Below, one piece after another: positions 1 to 7,811 of a stretch of 11,161 bases of DNA. Below the pieces are notes generated by a model. It was not told the DNA's origin and made no database searches. It saw nothing but the letters and a program-made list of their open reading frames with translations. The stretch's first letter is position 1, and each line of letters opens with the position of its first letter. A program made the position numbers and the translations under genes. The stretch lies in the NCBI GenBank assembly GCA_030642865.1, contig DAOWMW010000018.1, positions 1 to 11,161 on the forward strand. The letters run 5' to 3'. The stretch comes from Desulfobacteraceae bacterium. GTDB taxonomy: Bacteria > Desulfobacterota > Desulfobacteria > Desulfobacterales > BuS5.

Positions 1-285
1 GTTTTCTGCCTTTTTCTTGCTAAAATCTATCCTTACAACCGGATGTTTTTCCCATGCATAATCTGAATTGTATATCCAAAGGCCTTTAAACAGCTCTTTT
101 TCCCCTTCAAATATTTCATTTAAAGTAGAGATTAAAAGGCTTTTGCCGAATCTTCTCGGTCGGGAAAGGAAATATACACTCCCCTGAACAAGCAGTTTAT
201 AGATATTTTCTGTTTTATCCACATACAGATAATCACCATTTATTAATTTTCGAAATGTTTGTATTCCTATGGGAAGATTTTTCAT
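1..285 (-). CDS. AAA-ATPase-like / PD-(D/E)XK family protein, N-terminal part (3' end outside window)
   Basis: The reverse strand reads 95 codons without a stop from the ATG at 285 to the window edge. The protein starts MKNLPIGIQTF, followed by NGDYLYVDKT and SRPRRFGKSLLISTL. This is the characteristic opening of the AAA-ATPase-like family (Pfam AAA-ATPase_like, formerly linked with DUF1703): a 'YVDKT' segment, then a degenerate Walker-A-like RRFGKS loop at about residues 47-52. In complete members a PD-(D/E)XK nuclease-like domain usually follows at the C-terminus, which would lie outside this window. The cellular role of the family is not established; it is highly multiplied in many anaerobes. 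No strong Shine-Dalgarno site precedes the ATG (only AAGGC-like sequence), so the start is supported mainly by the family's usual N-terminus. Whether the gene is intact cannot be judged here. Confidence 0.85.
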   Translation of the reverse strand, partial: MKNLPIGIQTFRKLINGDYLYVDKTENIYKLLVQGSVYFLSRPRRFGKSLLISTLNEIFEGEKELFKGLWIYNSDYAWEKHPVVRIDFSKKKAEN

Positions 286-439
286 GTTTTTTATTGCCTT
301 TTTTGTAACCACTCTGCATGGAAAAATTCAGAAACATTTTTTAGATTAGAGGATTTAATCGAAAAGATTAAAGGAAAAAAAGTATATTTTTTATACACCC
401 ACTTTCACAAAACCAGGGTAAAGTAATAGATTACCCGTG

Positions 440-2140
440 TCACATGTAATGGCTCAGCCAGATATATTGATATGGCTTTAAAATAATTGAATTTAAAGAC
501 ATTTTTTCCTTTGAAAAAAGATTCTCCATCTGTTTGGGAAGCTTATTCGGCAAAGATATATTTATTTTTTTTGATGAAATATTTGTTAATGAAATTATAA
601 TCTGGTTTTCAAAACATCTTTTTATAATAAATACTTTGGGATTAATTTCAATTATTTCAAAAAATCCGTTTGGGTGGAATGCTTTTTGGCGTTTTCTTAT
701 CTTTATTAGCTCAATATAAGGAAAAAATACCTGCGCTCGAAAGGAGGTATCTTCTTTTAATTGTGGTATAATATTGTTTACCTGTAATTTTTCTCTATTT
801 ATTGATCTTGCCCTCCCTGTTTTTTCAACTCCTTTTGTCCAGTTGCGTGAGCCGAGAATGTTGTGGATATAGGTGGCAGGTACTCCAGGAAGAGAGTATT
901 GAAGAGCCTGGGAACAGAGAAATCTCTGTACGTGGAATGAATCTTTGCTGCTGATATTATTCCGGCATGCGTCAATATATGTAATGTTTAGTTCATATGG
1001 ACTTTCAGTACCGTTAGAATTTTTTTTATAAGAAAGATTGCCGCCGTTTTTCTTAACAAAAGCAACGAGCCTTTTTATATCGTCATCAGGAAGAATTCCC
1101 TCAAGGGGACGTACGCCAATACCATCATGGGAAGCTGTGAAATTAAAAAATGTATTTTGTTTATCTTCCAACCGTAAGCCCTTTGCCCAGGATGATAAAA
1201 TCGAAGCGTCCTCTTTGAAAAGAGTATGTAAAAGAAGGGGTGGAAGTGTAAAATTGTACACCATTTGGGCTTCATTACCTCCATCTCCAAAATAACTTAT
1301 ATTTTCATCATGGGGAACATTTGTTTCAGTCAGGATAATAACATCAGGGGCAATTATGTTCAGTATTGCTCGAAAAAGTTTAACCATTTCATGGGTCCTG
1401 GGAAGATGAATGCAGGTGGTTCCAATCTCTTTCCACAGATATGCAATTGCATCGAGGCGAATAATTTTTACTCCTTGCTGAACATACCACAAAAGGACAT
1501 TGATCATTTTTTCCAGAACGTCTAAACTTTTAAAATTAAGATCGATCTGATCCTTGCTGAAAGTTGTCCATATGTTGACCTTTTTCCCTGATTTTTTTGT
1601 AAATTCCGTTAGAAGAGGTAAAGACCTGGGTCTTGTAACTTTTGATAAATCAGTTGAAGGGTCTACTTCCATGGCAAGATCCATGAAACATTTTTCACCC
1701 ATTAGATATTTGTCAAACCATGGACTTTTTGCAGAAATATGATTTAATACAAGATCAAACATAAGATCGAAGTTTTTGTTTAATTCAGCAACATCATCCC
1801 ACGTTCCCAGGTTTGGATCGACTTTAAAAAAATCTATAACAGAAAAACCGTCATCTGAAGAAAATGGATAAAAAGGGAGTATATGTATTGCAGAAAAGAC
1901 TTCGGCAAAATATTTACCGGCAAATTTTGACAAGGCCCTTAACGGGGGGGTGTTTTCTGAATTTAACGTGTCTCCATATGTAATAAGAATAATATCTTCG
2001 TGGGAAAAATATTCCTTTTGTTTTTTTTCCAGCCTGGAGAGTTTATTTATATGTGGAATTATTCTGTTAAATGCATTGAGTCCCTTTTGATCACCATATA
2101 TTTTGACCAATATTTTTTTTACGGTTTCTTTTTTATTCAT
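440..2140 (-). CDS. GH13_18 sugar phosphorylase (sucrose phosphorylase / glucosylglycerate phosphorylase family)
   Basis: A 566-residue alpha-amylase-superfamily protein of the usual length for GH13 subfamily 18, whose members split a glucoside with phosphate to give alpha-glucose 1-phosphate. Visible family blocks are IHILPFYPFSSDDGF (85-99), the VDPNLGTWDDV block (107-117), FDLVLNHIS (128-136), IIRLDA (226-231), LTETNVPH (270-277) and FTASHDG (334-340). These give the expected retaining triad: nucleophile D230, acid/base E272 and transition-state Asp D339. There is no signal peptide, so it should act in the cytoplasm. The acceptor (fructose, glycerate, glycerol or a phosphorylated sugar) cannot be read from the motifs; glucosylglycerate phosphorylase is a reasonable guess because compatible-solute glucosides are typical substrates in this subfamily. 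The gene stands alone, with no ABC transporter, kinase or synthase beside it. The ATG at 2140 is preceded by AGGGA about 9 bases upstream. Confidence 0.9.
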   Translation of the reverse strand: MNKKETVKKILVKIYGDQKGLNAFNRIIPHINKLSRLEKKQKEYFSHEDIILITYGDTLNSENTPPLRALSKFAGKYFAEVFSAIHILPFYPFSSDDGFSVIDFFKVDPNLGTWDDVAELNKNFDLMFDLVLNHISAKSPWFDKYLMGEKCFMDLAMEVDPSTDLSKVTRPRSLPLLTEFTKKSGKKVNIWTTFSKDQIDLNFKSLDVLEKMINVLLWYVQQGVKIIRLDAIAYLWKEIGTTCIHLPRTHEMVKLFRAILNIIAPDVIILTETNVPHDENISYFGDGGNEAQMVYNFTLPPLLLHTLFKEDASILSSWAKGLRLEDKQNTFFNFTASHDGIGVRPLEGILPDDDIKRLVAFVKKNGGNLSYKKNSNGTESPYELNITYIDACRNNISSKDSFHVQRFLCSQALQYSLPGVPATYIHNILGSRNWTKGVEKTGRARSINREKLQVNNIIPQLKEDTSFRAQVFFPYIELIKIRKRQKAFHPNGFFEIIEINPKVFIIKRCFENQIIISLTNISSKKINISLPNKLPKQMENLFSKEKMSLNSIILKPYQYIWLSHYM

Positions 2141-2160
2141 GAAAAATTTCCCTGAAAATT

Positions 2161-2241
2161 GTTCAAAAGTGCTATTTTACATTATATCTATTTTACGGTT
2201 TTTCAACAATATTTTTTTTTGTGTTCAAAAACAGCATTTTA
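2161..2241. repeat. Pair of direct repeats flanking the phosphorylase promoter
   Basis: GTTCAAAA followed after 5 bases by ATTTTA occurs at 2161-2179 and again at 2223-2241, in the same orientation and with the same internal spacing. The two copies are 62 bases apart, close to six helical turns, and lie either side of the candidate promoter at 2181-2209. They could be binding sites for a regulator. The region is very AT-rich, so a chance origin is possible. Confidence 0.35.
2181..2209 (-). promoter_or_regulatory. Candidate sigma-70 promoter for the sugar phosphorylase gene
   Basis: On the reverse strand, TTGTTG (2209-2204) is followed after 17 bases by a perfect TATAAT (2186-2181). The start of transcription would fall near 2174, giving a leader of about 34 bases that contains the AGGGA ribosome site. 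The -35 matches the consensus in only three of six positions. The call is inferred from sequence only. Confidence 0.5.
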
Positions 2242-2310
2242 TAAAAAACAGTTTTACTTTTTACCAAACCCAAAAAAACTATTTTATCTAAATAATAATA
2301 AGGAGTTAAA

Positions 2311-2390
2311 AGTTTATAATATTTATTAATATACTTAATAATAATATATATTAAATAAATTAAAAATAAATAAAAACAATATTTTTAATA
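2311..2390. other. Extremely AT-rich tract in the divergent intergenic region
   Basis: Only three of these 80 bases are G or C. The tract includes an imperfect inverted repeat (ATTTATTAATATA at 2321-2333 against TATATTAAATAAAT at 2347-2360). It lies upstream of gatB and far upstream of the phosphorylase promoter. It could act as an UP-element-like or curved, easily melted segment. No DnaA-box cluster or gene was seen in the 2141-2493 gap. Confidence 0.5.
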
Positions 2391-2419
2391 TTGACTATTT
2401 TTTAATTAATTGATCAGAT
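2391..2419 (+). promoter_or_regulatory. Weak candidate promoter for gatB
   Basis: TTGACT (2391-2396) is a good -35 match, but the hexamer 17 bases downstream is TCAGAT (2414-2419), matching only three of six -10 positions. It is the best pair seen upstream of gatB and would give a leader of roughly 65 bases. The call is tentative. Confidence 0.25.
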
Positions 2420-2493
2420 TGGCTAATAGCTAACGGTTAATCTCACAATTTGAAAAATTTAGTGACCACTTAAAAAATAAAAAGGTATTTTTA

Positions 2494-3927
2494 ATGGAAT
2501 TTGAACCTGTAATCGGCCTTGAAATTCACGCACAGCTCAAAACAGAAACAAAAATTTTTTGTGGCTGTTCCACATCTTTTGGTGCCCCGCCAAATACGCA
2601 TGTTTGCCCCATATGTCTGGGAATGCCTGGAGTTCTTCCGGTATTAAATAAAAAAGTAGTCGATTATGCCTTGCAAATGGGAATAGCCACCAATTGTACA
2701 ATATTAAAAAAAAACAGATTTGCCCGTAAAAATTATTTTTACCCTGATCTTCCCAAGGGATACCAGATTTCTCAATATGAATTGCCCATAGCCAAAAATG
2801 GTTATTTGGATATTGAAATAGAAGATAAAAAAAAAAGAATTGGAATTACAAGAATCCATATGGAAGAAGATGCAGGGAAGCTGATTCATGATCCTGATCA
2901 TAATATGAGTCTGGTCGATTTTAATAGAACGGGTGTCCCTTTATTAGAGATTGTAAGTGAACCTGATTTGAGTTCTGCTGCGGAGGCGGAAGCCTATTTG
3001 AGAAAGGTACGGTCGATTCTCAGATATCTTGGAATAAGTGACGGAAATATGGAAGAAGGGAGTTTCCGGTGTGATGCAAATATATCGATCAGACCTGTGG
3101 GGACGAAAAAATTAGGCACCCGAACAGAACTTAAAAATTTAAATTCCTTTAAGCATGTGGGAAATTCCATCTATTTTGAAATAAACCGGCAAAAGGAACT
3201 TTTATCCGAAAATAAAGAGGTGATACAGGAGACCAGGTTGTGGGATGCTGATAAAAATAGAACCTGTTCAATGCGAGGTAAAGAAGATGCCCATGACTAC
3301 CGTTATTTTCCTGACCCTGATCTTTTACCGCTGGTAATAGATGATGAGTGGATAGATAGTGTAAAAAAAAATATTCCTGAACTCCGAGATCAAAAGAAAG
3401 AACGTTTTATCAATGAATATGGTCTACCCCCTGCGGATGCCAGGCTTCTCACATCAACCAGGGAACTGGCCTTATTTTTTGACGAATGTGTCAAAAAGTT
3501 TAATGAACCAAAACAGATAAGCAACTGGATTATGGGTCCTTTGCTTGGTTTACTTAATTCAAAAGGTATAACAATAGAAGAGTCTCCTGTTTCATTTGAA
3601 AATCTGGCTGATCTCCTTAAACTTATTGAGAAGGACCTTATTAGCGGAAAAATAGCAAAAACAGTTTTTGAAGAGATGGGAGAAACAGGGAAGTCTCCTG
3701 AAAAAATAGTCAAAGAAAAGGGGCTTGCCCAGGTTAGTGATTCTTCTGTTATTGAAGATATTATATTAAACCTCATGGTTGAAAATGCTGGTGAAGTTGA
3801 AAAATACAGACAAGGTAAAACCAAAGTCCTTGGATTTTTTGTAGGTCAGGTAATGCAAAAGACCCGGGGCAAGGCAAATCCCGGGATTGTAAATAAACTT
3901 CTTAAGGAACATTTAAAGAAAAAATAG
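2494..3927 (+). CDS. gatB: Asp-tRNA(Asn)/Glu-tRNA(Gln) amidotransferase subunit B
   Basis: A 477-residue protein of normal GatB length. GatB binds the mischarged Glu-tRNA(Gln) or Asp-tRNA(Asn), activates the acyl group with ATP and uses ammonia from GatA to form Gln-tRNA or Asn-tRNA in the cytoplasm. Family blocks visible are [12 protein letters not shown] (6-17), the zinc-site cysteines C23, C25, C38 and C41, [16 protein letters not shown] (81-96), [10 protein letters not shown] (150-159), a signature running from LRYLG to CDANIS (176-198) and [14 protein letters not shown] (267-280). The C-terminal tail domain with [16 protein letters not shown] (448-463) is also present. The enzyme is a GatCAB heterotrimer, so gatA and gatC must be encoded elsewhere; neither is next to this gene. 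The start follows AAAAGG about 8 bases upstream. Confidence 0.97.
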   Translation: MEFEPVIGLEIHAQLKTETKIFCGCSTSFGAPPNTHVCPICLGMPGVLPVLNKKVVDYALQMGIATNCTILKKNRFARKNYFYPDLPKGYQISQYELPIAKNGYLDIEIEDKKKRIGITRIHMEEDAGKLIHDPDHNMSLVDFNRTGVPLLEIVSEPDLSSAAEAEAYLRKVRSILRYLGISDGNMEEGSFRCDANISIRPVGTKKLGTRTELKNLNSFKHVGNSIYFEINRQKELLSENKEVIQETRLWDADKNRTCSMRGKEDAHDYRYFPDPDLLPLVIDDEWIDSVKKNIPELRDQKKERFINEYGLPPADARLLTSTRELALFFDECVKKFNEPKQISNWIMGPLLGLLNSKGITIEESPVSFENLADLLKLIEKDLISGKIAKTVFEEMGETGKSPEKIVKEKGLAQVSDSSVIEDIILNLMVENAGEVEKYRQGKTKVLGFFVGQVMQKTRGKANPGIVNKLLKEHLKKK

Positions 3928-3947
3928 GGACTGCTTCTATTTTCTGC

Positions 3948-3963
3948 CTTACACTGTAAGTGT
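3948..3963. promoter_or_regulatory. Palindromic operator-like site upstream of the flavoenzyme gene
   Basis: CTTACA-C-TGTAAG (3948-3960) is a perfect 6-1-6 inverted repeat. An overlapping ACACT-GTA-AGTGT (3951-3963) gives a second register. It lies about 50 bases before the ATG at 4011, where a promoter would be expected; TTACAC within it resembles a poor -35. It may be a repressor or activator site, or simply a short chance palindrome. Confidence 0.3.
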
Positions 3964-4010
3964 TTTAATACTAATAGACTAAAATAGAATATTTTATAAG
4001 GAGATGAATA

Positions 4011-5954
4011 ATGCGACCAAAAGAACTCGATTGTCTTTTTGAACCTATTTCAATAGGAAAAATGAAATTAAAAAACCGTATTGTAATGGCTCCCATGGGA
4101 ACAGGTTTTGCCGGCGACGGTGTTGTAACGGATAGGCTTATAGATTACCTTACTGCCAGGGCAAAGGGTGGAGCAGGACTTATTACAGTGGAGGTTGCCT
4201 ATATTCACAGACTTGGAAAAGCAGGTTTGGGCGGAGAGCTGGGGATAGATGATGATAAGTATATCCAGGGATTAAAAAAGCTTACAGATTCTGTTCATAA
4301 TGCTGGAGCAAAGGTGGTTCTTCAGTTAAACCACGCAGGAAGATATGCTCGTGCTAAAAATTTGGGGGAACAGGCCGTTGCCCCTTCCCCTATTGCTTCC
4401 AGATATACTGGTGAAAAACCTAGGGAGCTTTCCACTCAGGAGGTTGATGAAATTGTTGAAGCTTTTGCCGAAGGAGCAAGGAGAGCAAGGGATGCCGGGT
4501 TTGACGGAGTCGAGCTCATGGGTTCCACAGGATATCTCATAAGTCAGTTTTGTTCACCCATTACAAATAAACGGACTGATAAATATGGTGGAGATACCCC
4601 TGCTGCAAGGGCTGTTTTTGTAAAGGAGATTATAAAAAAAATAAGGGAAAAAACAGGGGATGATTTAAGTGTATGTGTAAAGATGAGTGTTGATGAATAT
4701 TTGCCCGGGGGAAATACAATAAAAGAGTCCCAGATTATGGGAAAAGAATTTGTTGAAGCAGGGGCAGACAGACTCCATGCGTGGGCAGGATGGCATGAAT
4801 CTCCCAAACCCATGCTTCCCATGTCTGTTCCAAGGGCTGCTTTTGTTCACCTTGCAGAAGCTTTAAAGGAGGTTACAGATGTTCCCATTACCACAGTGGG
4901 AAGAATTAATGATCCTTTTGTGGCAGCATCCATTATTAAAGAAGGAAAGGCTGATCTCATAGCCATAGGCCGGGGGATGCTTTCTGATGCTGACTTTGCC
5001 TTAAAAACCTGTGAAGGGAGAACTGATGAAATAAGAAATTGTATAGGGTGCTGTGTTTGCTTTGATAAACTTATGTCACGAATACACAGTTCAGGGCCCA
5101 CTGGTGTTACATGTGGAATTAATCTCGAATTGGGAAGAGAAGGGGAAAATCTTTTCAAACCTGTTGCCCAGGGTAAAAAGGTTCTTGTTGTAGGCGGCGG
5201 TCCTGGAGGGATGGAAGCTGCCAGGGTTGCATCATTAAAAGGGCATGACGTGACACTTTGGGAAAAATCTGATTCCCTTGGAGGTGCGTTGAAAATAGCC
5301 TGTCTGCCCCCTTTAAAAGGTGAACTGGAATGTCTCACCAGATACCTTACCACCCAGATGAAGGTAAATAATATTACTGTGGAATTGAACAAAAACGTTT
5401 CTTCTGATGATGTTATTAAGGAGAATGCAGATTGTACAATTATTTCAACAGGAGCAATTCATACGGTTCCTCCCCTTCCTGGAATAGAAAATGTTGATTA
5501 TATTTTTCCTGTGGATGTTCTTACAAATAGTTCAGAAACCGGGGAGAATGTTGTAATAATAGGAGGCGGCCTCATAGGTATAGATGTTGCCGAACATTTA
5601 AATGAGCAGGGAAAAAATGTGACATTACTTACCAGACAGCCTAAAATAGGGGCAGATATTGGTCCCAGTACCCGCTGGGTTACCTTGATGAGATTAAAAA
5701 AGAGTAATATAAATATTATTAAGGAAGTATCATATAAAGAGATAACACCTAAAAAGGTTCTCATCGAAAGCAAGGAAAAAGAGATGGATATCCCCGCAGA
5801 TACAATAGTTTTATCAGGGGGGCTCGTTCCTGACAGGGAGCTCATAGATTCCTTAAAGGGGAAGATATCATTAATAGAGGTGGGAGACTGTATTACTCCA
5901 AGAAAGATAGATAACGCCATTGAGGAAGGTTTTAACGCTGCCATGCAAATATAG
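4011..5954 (+). CDS. NADH:flavin oxidoreductase, FadH / 2-enoate reductase type (FMN, Fe-S, FAD)
   Basis: A 647-residue multidomain reductase close in length to E. coli 2,4-dienoyl-CoA reductase FadH. Residues 1-340 form an old-yellow-enzyme TIM barrel (LFEPISIGKMKLKNRIVMAPM at the N-terminus, QLNHAGR 105-111, GYLISQF 174-180, VGRI 296-299, IGRGML 319-324). Y175 in MGSTGYL and H262 in GWHES align with the FadH catalytic Tyr/His pair. Cysteines C344, C347, C350 and C368 fit a 4Fe-4S site with trimethylamine-dehydrogenase-like CxxCxxC spacing; C348 is extra. VVGGGPGG (393-400) is the FAD-type dinucleotide fold and IIGGGLIGID (516-525) the NAD(P)H one. Electrons should pass from NAD(P)H through FAD and Fe-S to FMN and then to an activated double bond. 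The substrate is unknown and no pathway gene adjoins. A strong AAGGAG lies 8 bases before the ATG. Confidence 0.9.
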   Translation: MRPKELDCLFEPISIGKMKLKNRIVMAPMGTGFAGDGVVTDRLIDYLTARAKGGAGLITVEVAYIHRLGKAGLGGELGIDDDKYIQGLKKLTDSVHNAGAKVVLQLNHAGRYARAKNLGEQAVAPSPIASRYTGEKPRELSTQEVDEIVEAFAEGARRARDAGFDGVELMGSTGYLISQFCSPITNKRTDKYGGDTPAARAVFVKEIIKKIREKTGDDLSVCVKMSVDEYLPGGNTIKESQIMGKEFVEAGADRLHAWAGWHESPKPMLPMSVPRAAFVHLAEALKEVTDVPITTVGRINDPFVAASIIKEGKADLIAIGRGMLSDADFALKTCEGRTDEIRNCIGCCVCFDKLMSRIHSSGPTGVTCGINLELGREGENLFKPVAQGKKVLVVGGGPGGMEAARVASLKGHDVTLWEKSDSLGGALKIACLPPLKGELECLTRYLTTQMKVNNITVELNKNVSSDDVIKENADCTIISTGAIHTVPPLPGIENVDYIFPVDVLTNSSETGENVVIIGGGLIGIDVAEHLNEQGKNVTLLTRQPKIGADIGPSTRWVTLMRLKKSNINIIKEVSYKEITPKKVLIESKEKEMDIPADTIVLSGGLVPDRELIDSLKGKISLIEVGDCITPRKIDNAIEEGFNAAMQI

Positions 5955-6020
5955 GTAATAAGACACAGATTCATGTTTTAAAACTTAAAGACTGATGTTA
6001 CTTTTTTTTAACTGTTAGAC

Positions 6021-6186
6021 CTTAAGGGCTCGCCCAAAAATAACTTAACATTTTAAGCGTCGATCCATCCTGCCTGACTGCGTTACGAAAACGTATAAAT
6101 ATCCTGATATTCCTACGCTTTCGAGCCTTGCCAGGCAGGCGCCTCAACACTTAAAATTGCCAATTTATTTTTGGGCGAACCTTAAG
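6021..6186. repeat. 166-bp imperfect palindrome, MITE-like repeat
   Basis: The stretch folds back on itself around 6104. The outer ends are CTTAAG on both sides, followed by a 14-base perfect inverted repeat TCGCCCAAAAATAA (6030-6043) against its complement at 6165-6178. Further paired blocks are TTTTAAG (6051-6057 with 6150-6156) and CCTGCCTG (6069-6076 with 6132-6139), plus a near-symmetrical AATATCCTGATATT core. It holds no ORF. It sits between two convergent genes, where it could also act as a bidirectional transcription stop. A flanking target duplication cannot be separated from the CTTAAG palindrome. The structure is seen directly; its status as a dispersed element is inferred. Confidence 0.75.
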
Positions 6187-6397
6187 ATAATGATTTTGGG
6201 GTGCGTTGTCGGAGGTTGGAAAATTATAATATGATTTACTACTTCTATACTTCCAAAAATTATTATTTTAATATCTTTATGTGTTATTTTAGATGTGTAA
6301 CACCAGTTAAATATTTAGATTTTTTGTTGAGTTTAATTATTATATTATTTTGCAAAGTGTGTTTATCTGAACCGGTTCATACAGGATTATTTTACTG
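6187..6397. other. Gene-free convergent gap with a 12-bp palindrome
   Basis: Between the palindromic repeat and the end of the transporter gene I see no credible gene. The one clear element is TGAACCGGTTCA (6368-6379), a perfect 12-base palindrome with no loop, 18 bases beyond the transporter stop codon. It looks more like a protein or methylation site than a terminator, and lies at gene 3' ends, so its role is unclear. There is no GC-rich hairpin with a T run. Confidence 0.4.
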
Positions 6398-7663
6398 TTA
6401 ATTTGTGACCCCCCTGGGAGGTTTGAGGAAAATGGCCAGTATGCCGGCAGTCCCAAAGCAACCTGAGGCAAGGAGAAAAGCAATGAGGTAACTGCCGGTA
6501 ATATCAAATACAACCCCCCCTGTTAAAGCACCTATTATAGCCCCTATTCCGGCGATGGACCAAAAAATACCCATAATTTCATTAAGATTTTTATTACCAA
6601 AATAGTTGCCTATTAATCCTGGAATCTGGGGAACCCTTGCTCCATAAAAATATCCGTAAATTATCACAAATATAAAAAAAGTGCGCGAGCTGTTTACAAA
6701 AGGGAGGCCTGTCATAACAAAAGCGGAAATAAACGTGGCAAAAATAAGAGCTTTTTTTAAGCCTATAACGTCTGAAATCGCGCCCCCTGATAATCTGCCC
6801 ACTATGCTTATCCCCCCTATAAATCCAAGGCCTGTGGCCGCAACGGTTTGAGGAACTCCGGCATTAACAGCAAAGGGAACAATGTGAATCATAATAAGGT
6901 GAATGGGAAGGGCACATAATAACCAGATTAATCCCAGGATTAAAAATGCCCGGGTTTTCATGGCTTCATTAGTTGTCCATTCCTTTTTACAGGAATTATC
7001 CTTTTCCTCATTTGCTGCAGAAAGCTGGATCTCATCCTTGCCCAGTGGCTGGAGCCCCATATCTTCCGGACGATCCACCATGGCAAGTGAAGCCAGTGTA
7101 AGTATAAGCCAGGTAAGCCCTCCAATGACAAAATATGCATTGCGCCAGCCATAAGAAGATATTAAAAAGTCTGCTGTTGGAGCCGCAATCAATGGTCCTG
7201 CTCCGATTCCTGATGCAGCTATACCTAATGCCAATCCTTTTTTTTTAATAAACCATTTTTGAACAATTGCTGTTGGAATAGCAGTGGTGGCTCCCACACC
7301 CAAAGAAGCTATGAGATAAAAAAGATAAAAATGCCATAATTTATCAGCCATACCACAAAGAAAAAATCCAACCCCCATGAAAAGAGCACTAATTCCGAAT
7401 ATACGTTTTGCTCCGTATTTATCTGTCATCCTGCCCAGCAGGGGCAATGAAATAACCAGTATTGCCACATGAAACGAGTGTATGCTCGATAGTACACCGG
7501 TGCCCCATCCAAATTCCTGTTGAAGGGGTTTAAAAAATATACCCAGGGAAAAGAAAAAACCATAGGTCTGTGCGCCAAAAAAACAGCATACGGCAATGAC
7601 CCAGCCATAAAAAAATTTGGGGTCTTTTTTTGTATGATTCGATATTTTAGATGTTATTGGCAA
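6398..7663 (-). CDS. MFS transporter, oxalate/formate antiporter - monocarboxylate transporter type
   Basis: A 421-residue inner-membrane carrier with about 12 hydrophobic segments, the first at about 18-44. The MFS motif A is present as GRMTDKYGAKR (77-87), with a degenerate second copy GRLSGGAISDVIG (289-301) after the central loop. A block resembling the OFA/MCT family lies at 137-157 (WFIKKKGLALGIAASGIGAG). The cytoplasmic linker (about 197-236) is short and charged. Members exchange or co-transport small carboxylates such as oxalate, formate, lactate or pyruvate; the substrate here cannot be told. The start is TTG at 7663: an in-frame TGA lies 18 bases upstream, no ATG intervenes, the next in-frame Met is residue 79 inside motif A, and GAAGG lies 5 bases upstream. 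A MITE-like element begins 28 bases upstream of the start, so native promoter sequence may be displaced. Confidence 0.87.
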   Translation of the reverse strand: MPITSKISNHTKKDPKFFYGWVIAVCCFFGAQTYGFFFSLGIFFKPLQQEFGWGTGVLSSIHSFHVAILVISLPLLGRMTDKYGAKRIFGISALFMGVGFFLCGMADKLWHFYLFYLIASLGVGATTAIPTAIVQKWFIKKKGLALGIAASGIGAGPLIAAPTADFLISSYGWRNAYFVIGGLTWLILTLASLAMVDRPEDMGLQPLGKDEIQLSAANEEKDNSCKKEWTTNEAMKTRAFLILGLIWLLCALPIHLIMIHIVPFAVNAGVPQTVAATGLGFIGGISIVGRLSGGAISDVIGLKKALIFATFISAFVMTGLPFVNSSRTFFIFVIIYGYFYGARVPQIPGLIGNYFGNKNLNEIMGIFWSIAGIGAIIGALTGGVVFDITGSYLIAFLLASGCFGTAGILAIFLKPPRGVTN

Positions 7664-7751
7664 AAGGACCTTCTTTATATAAAGTCAGCCGTGTCCGATT
7701 AGAATATTGTGAAAGAGAAATTTAATTGTTGGGGATATTGCACAACCGCAG

Positions 7752-7772
7752 GGGCAACCCTCGTGGTTGCCC
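7752..7772. repeat. REP-like hairpin GGGCAACC/GGTTGCCC
   Basis: A perfect 8-bp stem, GGGCAACC (7752-7759) and GGTTGCCC (7765-7772), with the 5-base loop CTCGT. It is preceded by GCAG, giving a GCAGGGGCA head similar to GTAGGGGCA at 8976 and, on the reverse strand, near 11076-11084. This suggests one dispersed hairpin family. Confidence 0.65.
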
Positions 7773-7777
7773 TGGGA

Positions 7778-7811
7778 AGAGTAGATACAATGCATGCCTT
7801 GTATCTACTCT
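7778..7811. repeat. 13-bp perfect-stem hairpin inside the MITE
   Basis: AGAGTAGATACAA (7778-7790) pairs perfectly with TTGTATCTACTCT (7799-7811) across the loop TGCATGCC. It lies 5 bases after the GGGCAACC hairpin, so the two form a paired stem-loop unit. There is no T run after it, so it is not a typical terminator. Confidence 0.7.

Noticed and set aside
416..436. GGGTAA / TTACCC hairpin just after the phosphorylase stop
   Set aside because: A 6-bp stem with a 9-base loop and no T run on the relevant strand; too weak to call a terminator.
2300..2310. AAGGAG-like ribosome site in the phosphorylase-gatB gap
   Set aside because: No start codon follows at a usable distance and the sequence downstream is nearly pure A/T.
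2423..2434. CTAATAGCTAAC matching the reverse complement of 8910-8921
   Set aside because: A 12-base match in an AT-rich 11-kb window is expected by chance and the flanks do not extend it convincingly.
3390..3824. 144-codon minus-strand frame opposite gatB
   Set aside because: It lies wholly within the well-supported gatB coding sequence and reads as an antisense shadow.
4847..5392. 181-codon minus-strand frame opposite the flavoenzyme
   Set aside because: Antisense shadow of a strongly supported gene; Ser/Pro-rich composition typical of such shadows.
6201..6401. 66-codon GTG-start frame on the plus strand
   Set aside because: Very AT-rich, no ribosome site, no family resemblance, and it overlaps the end of the transporter gene.
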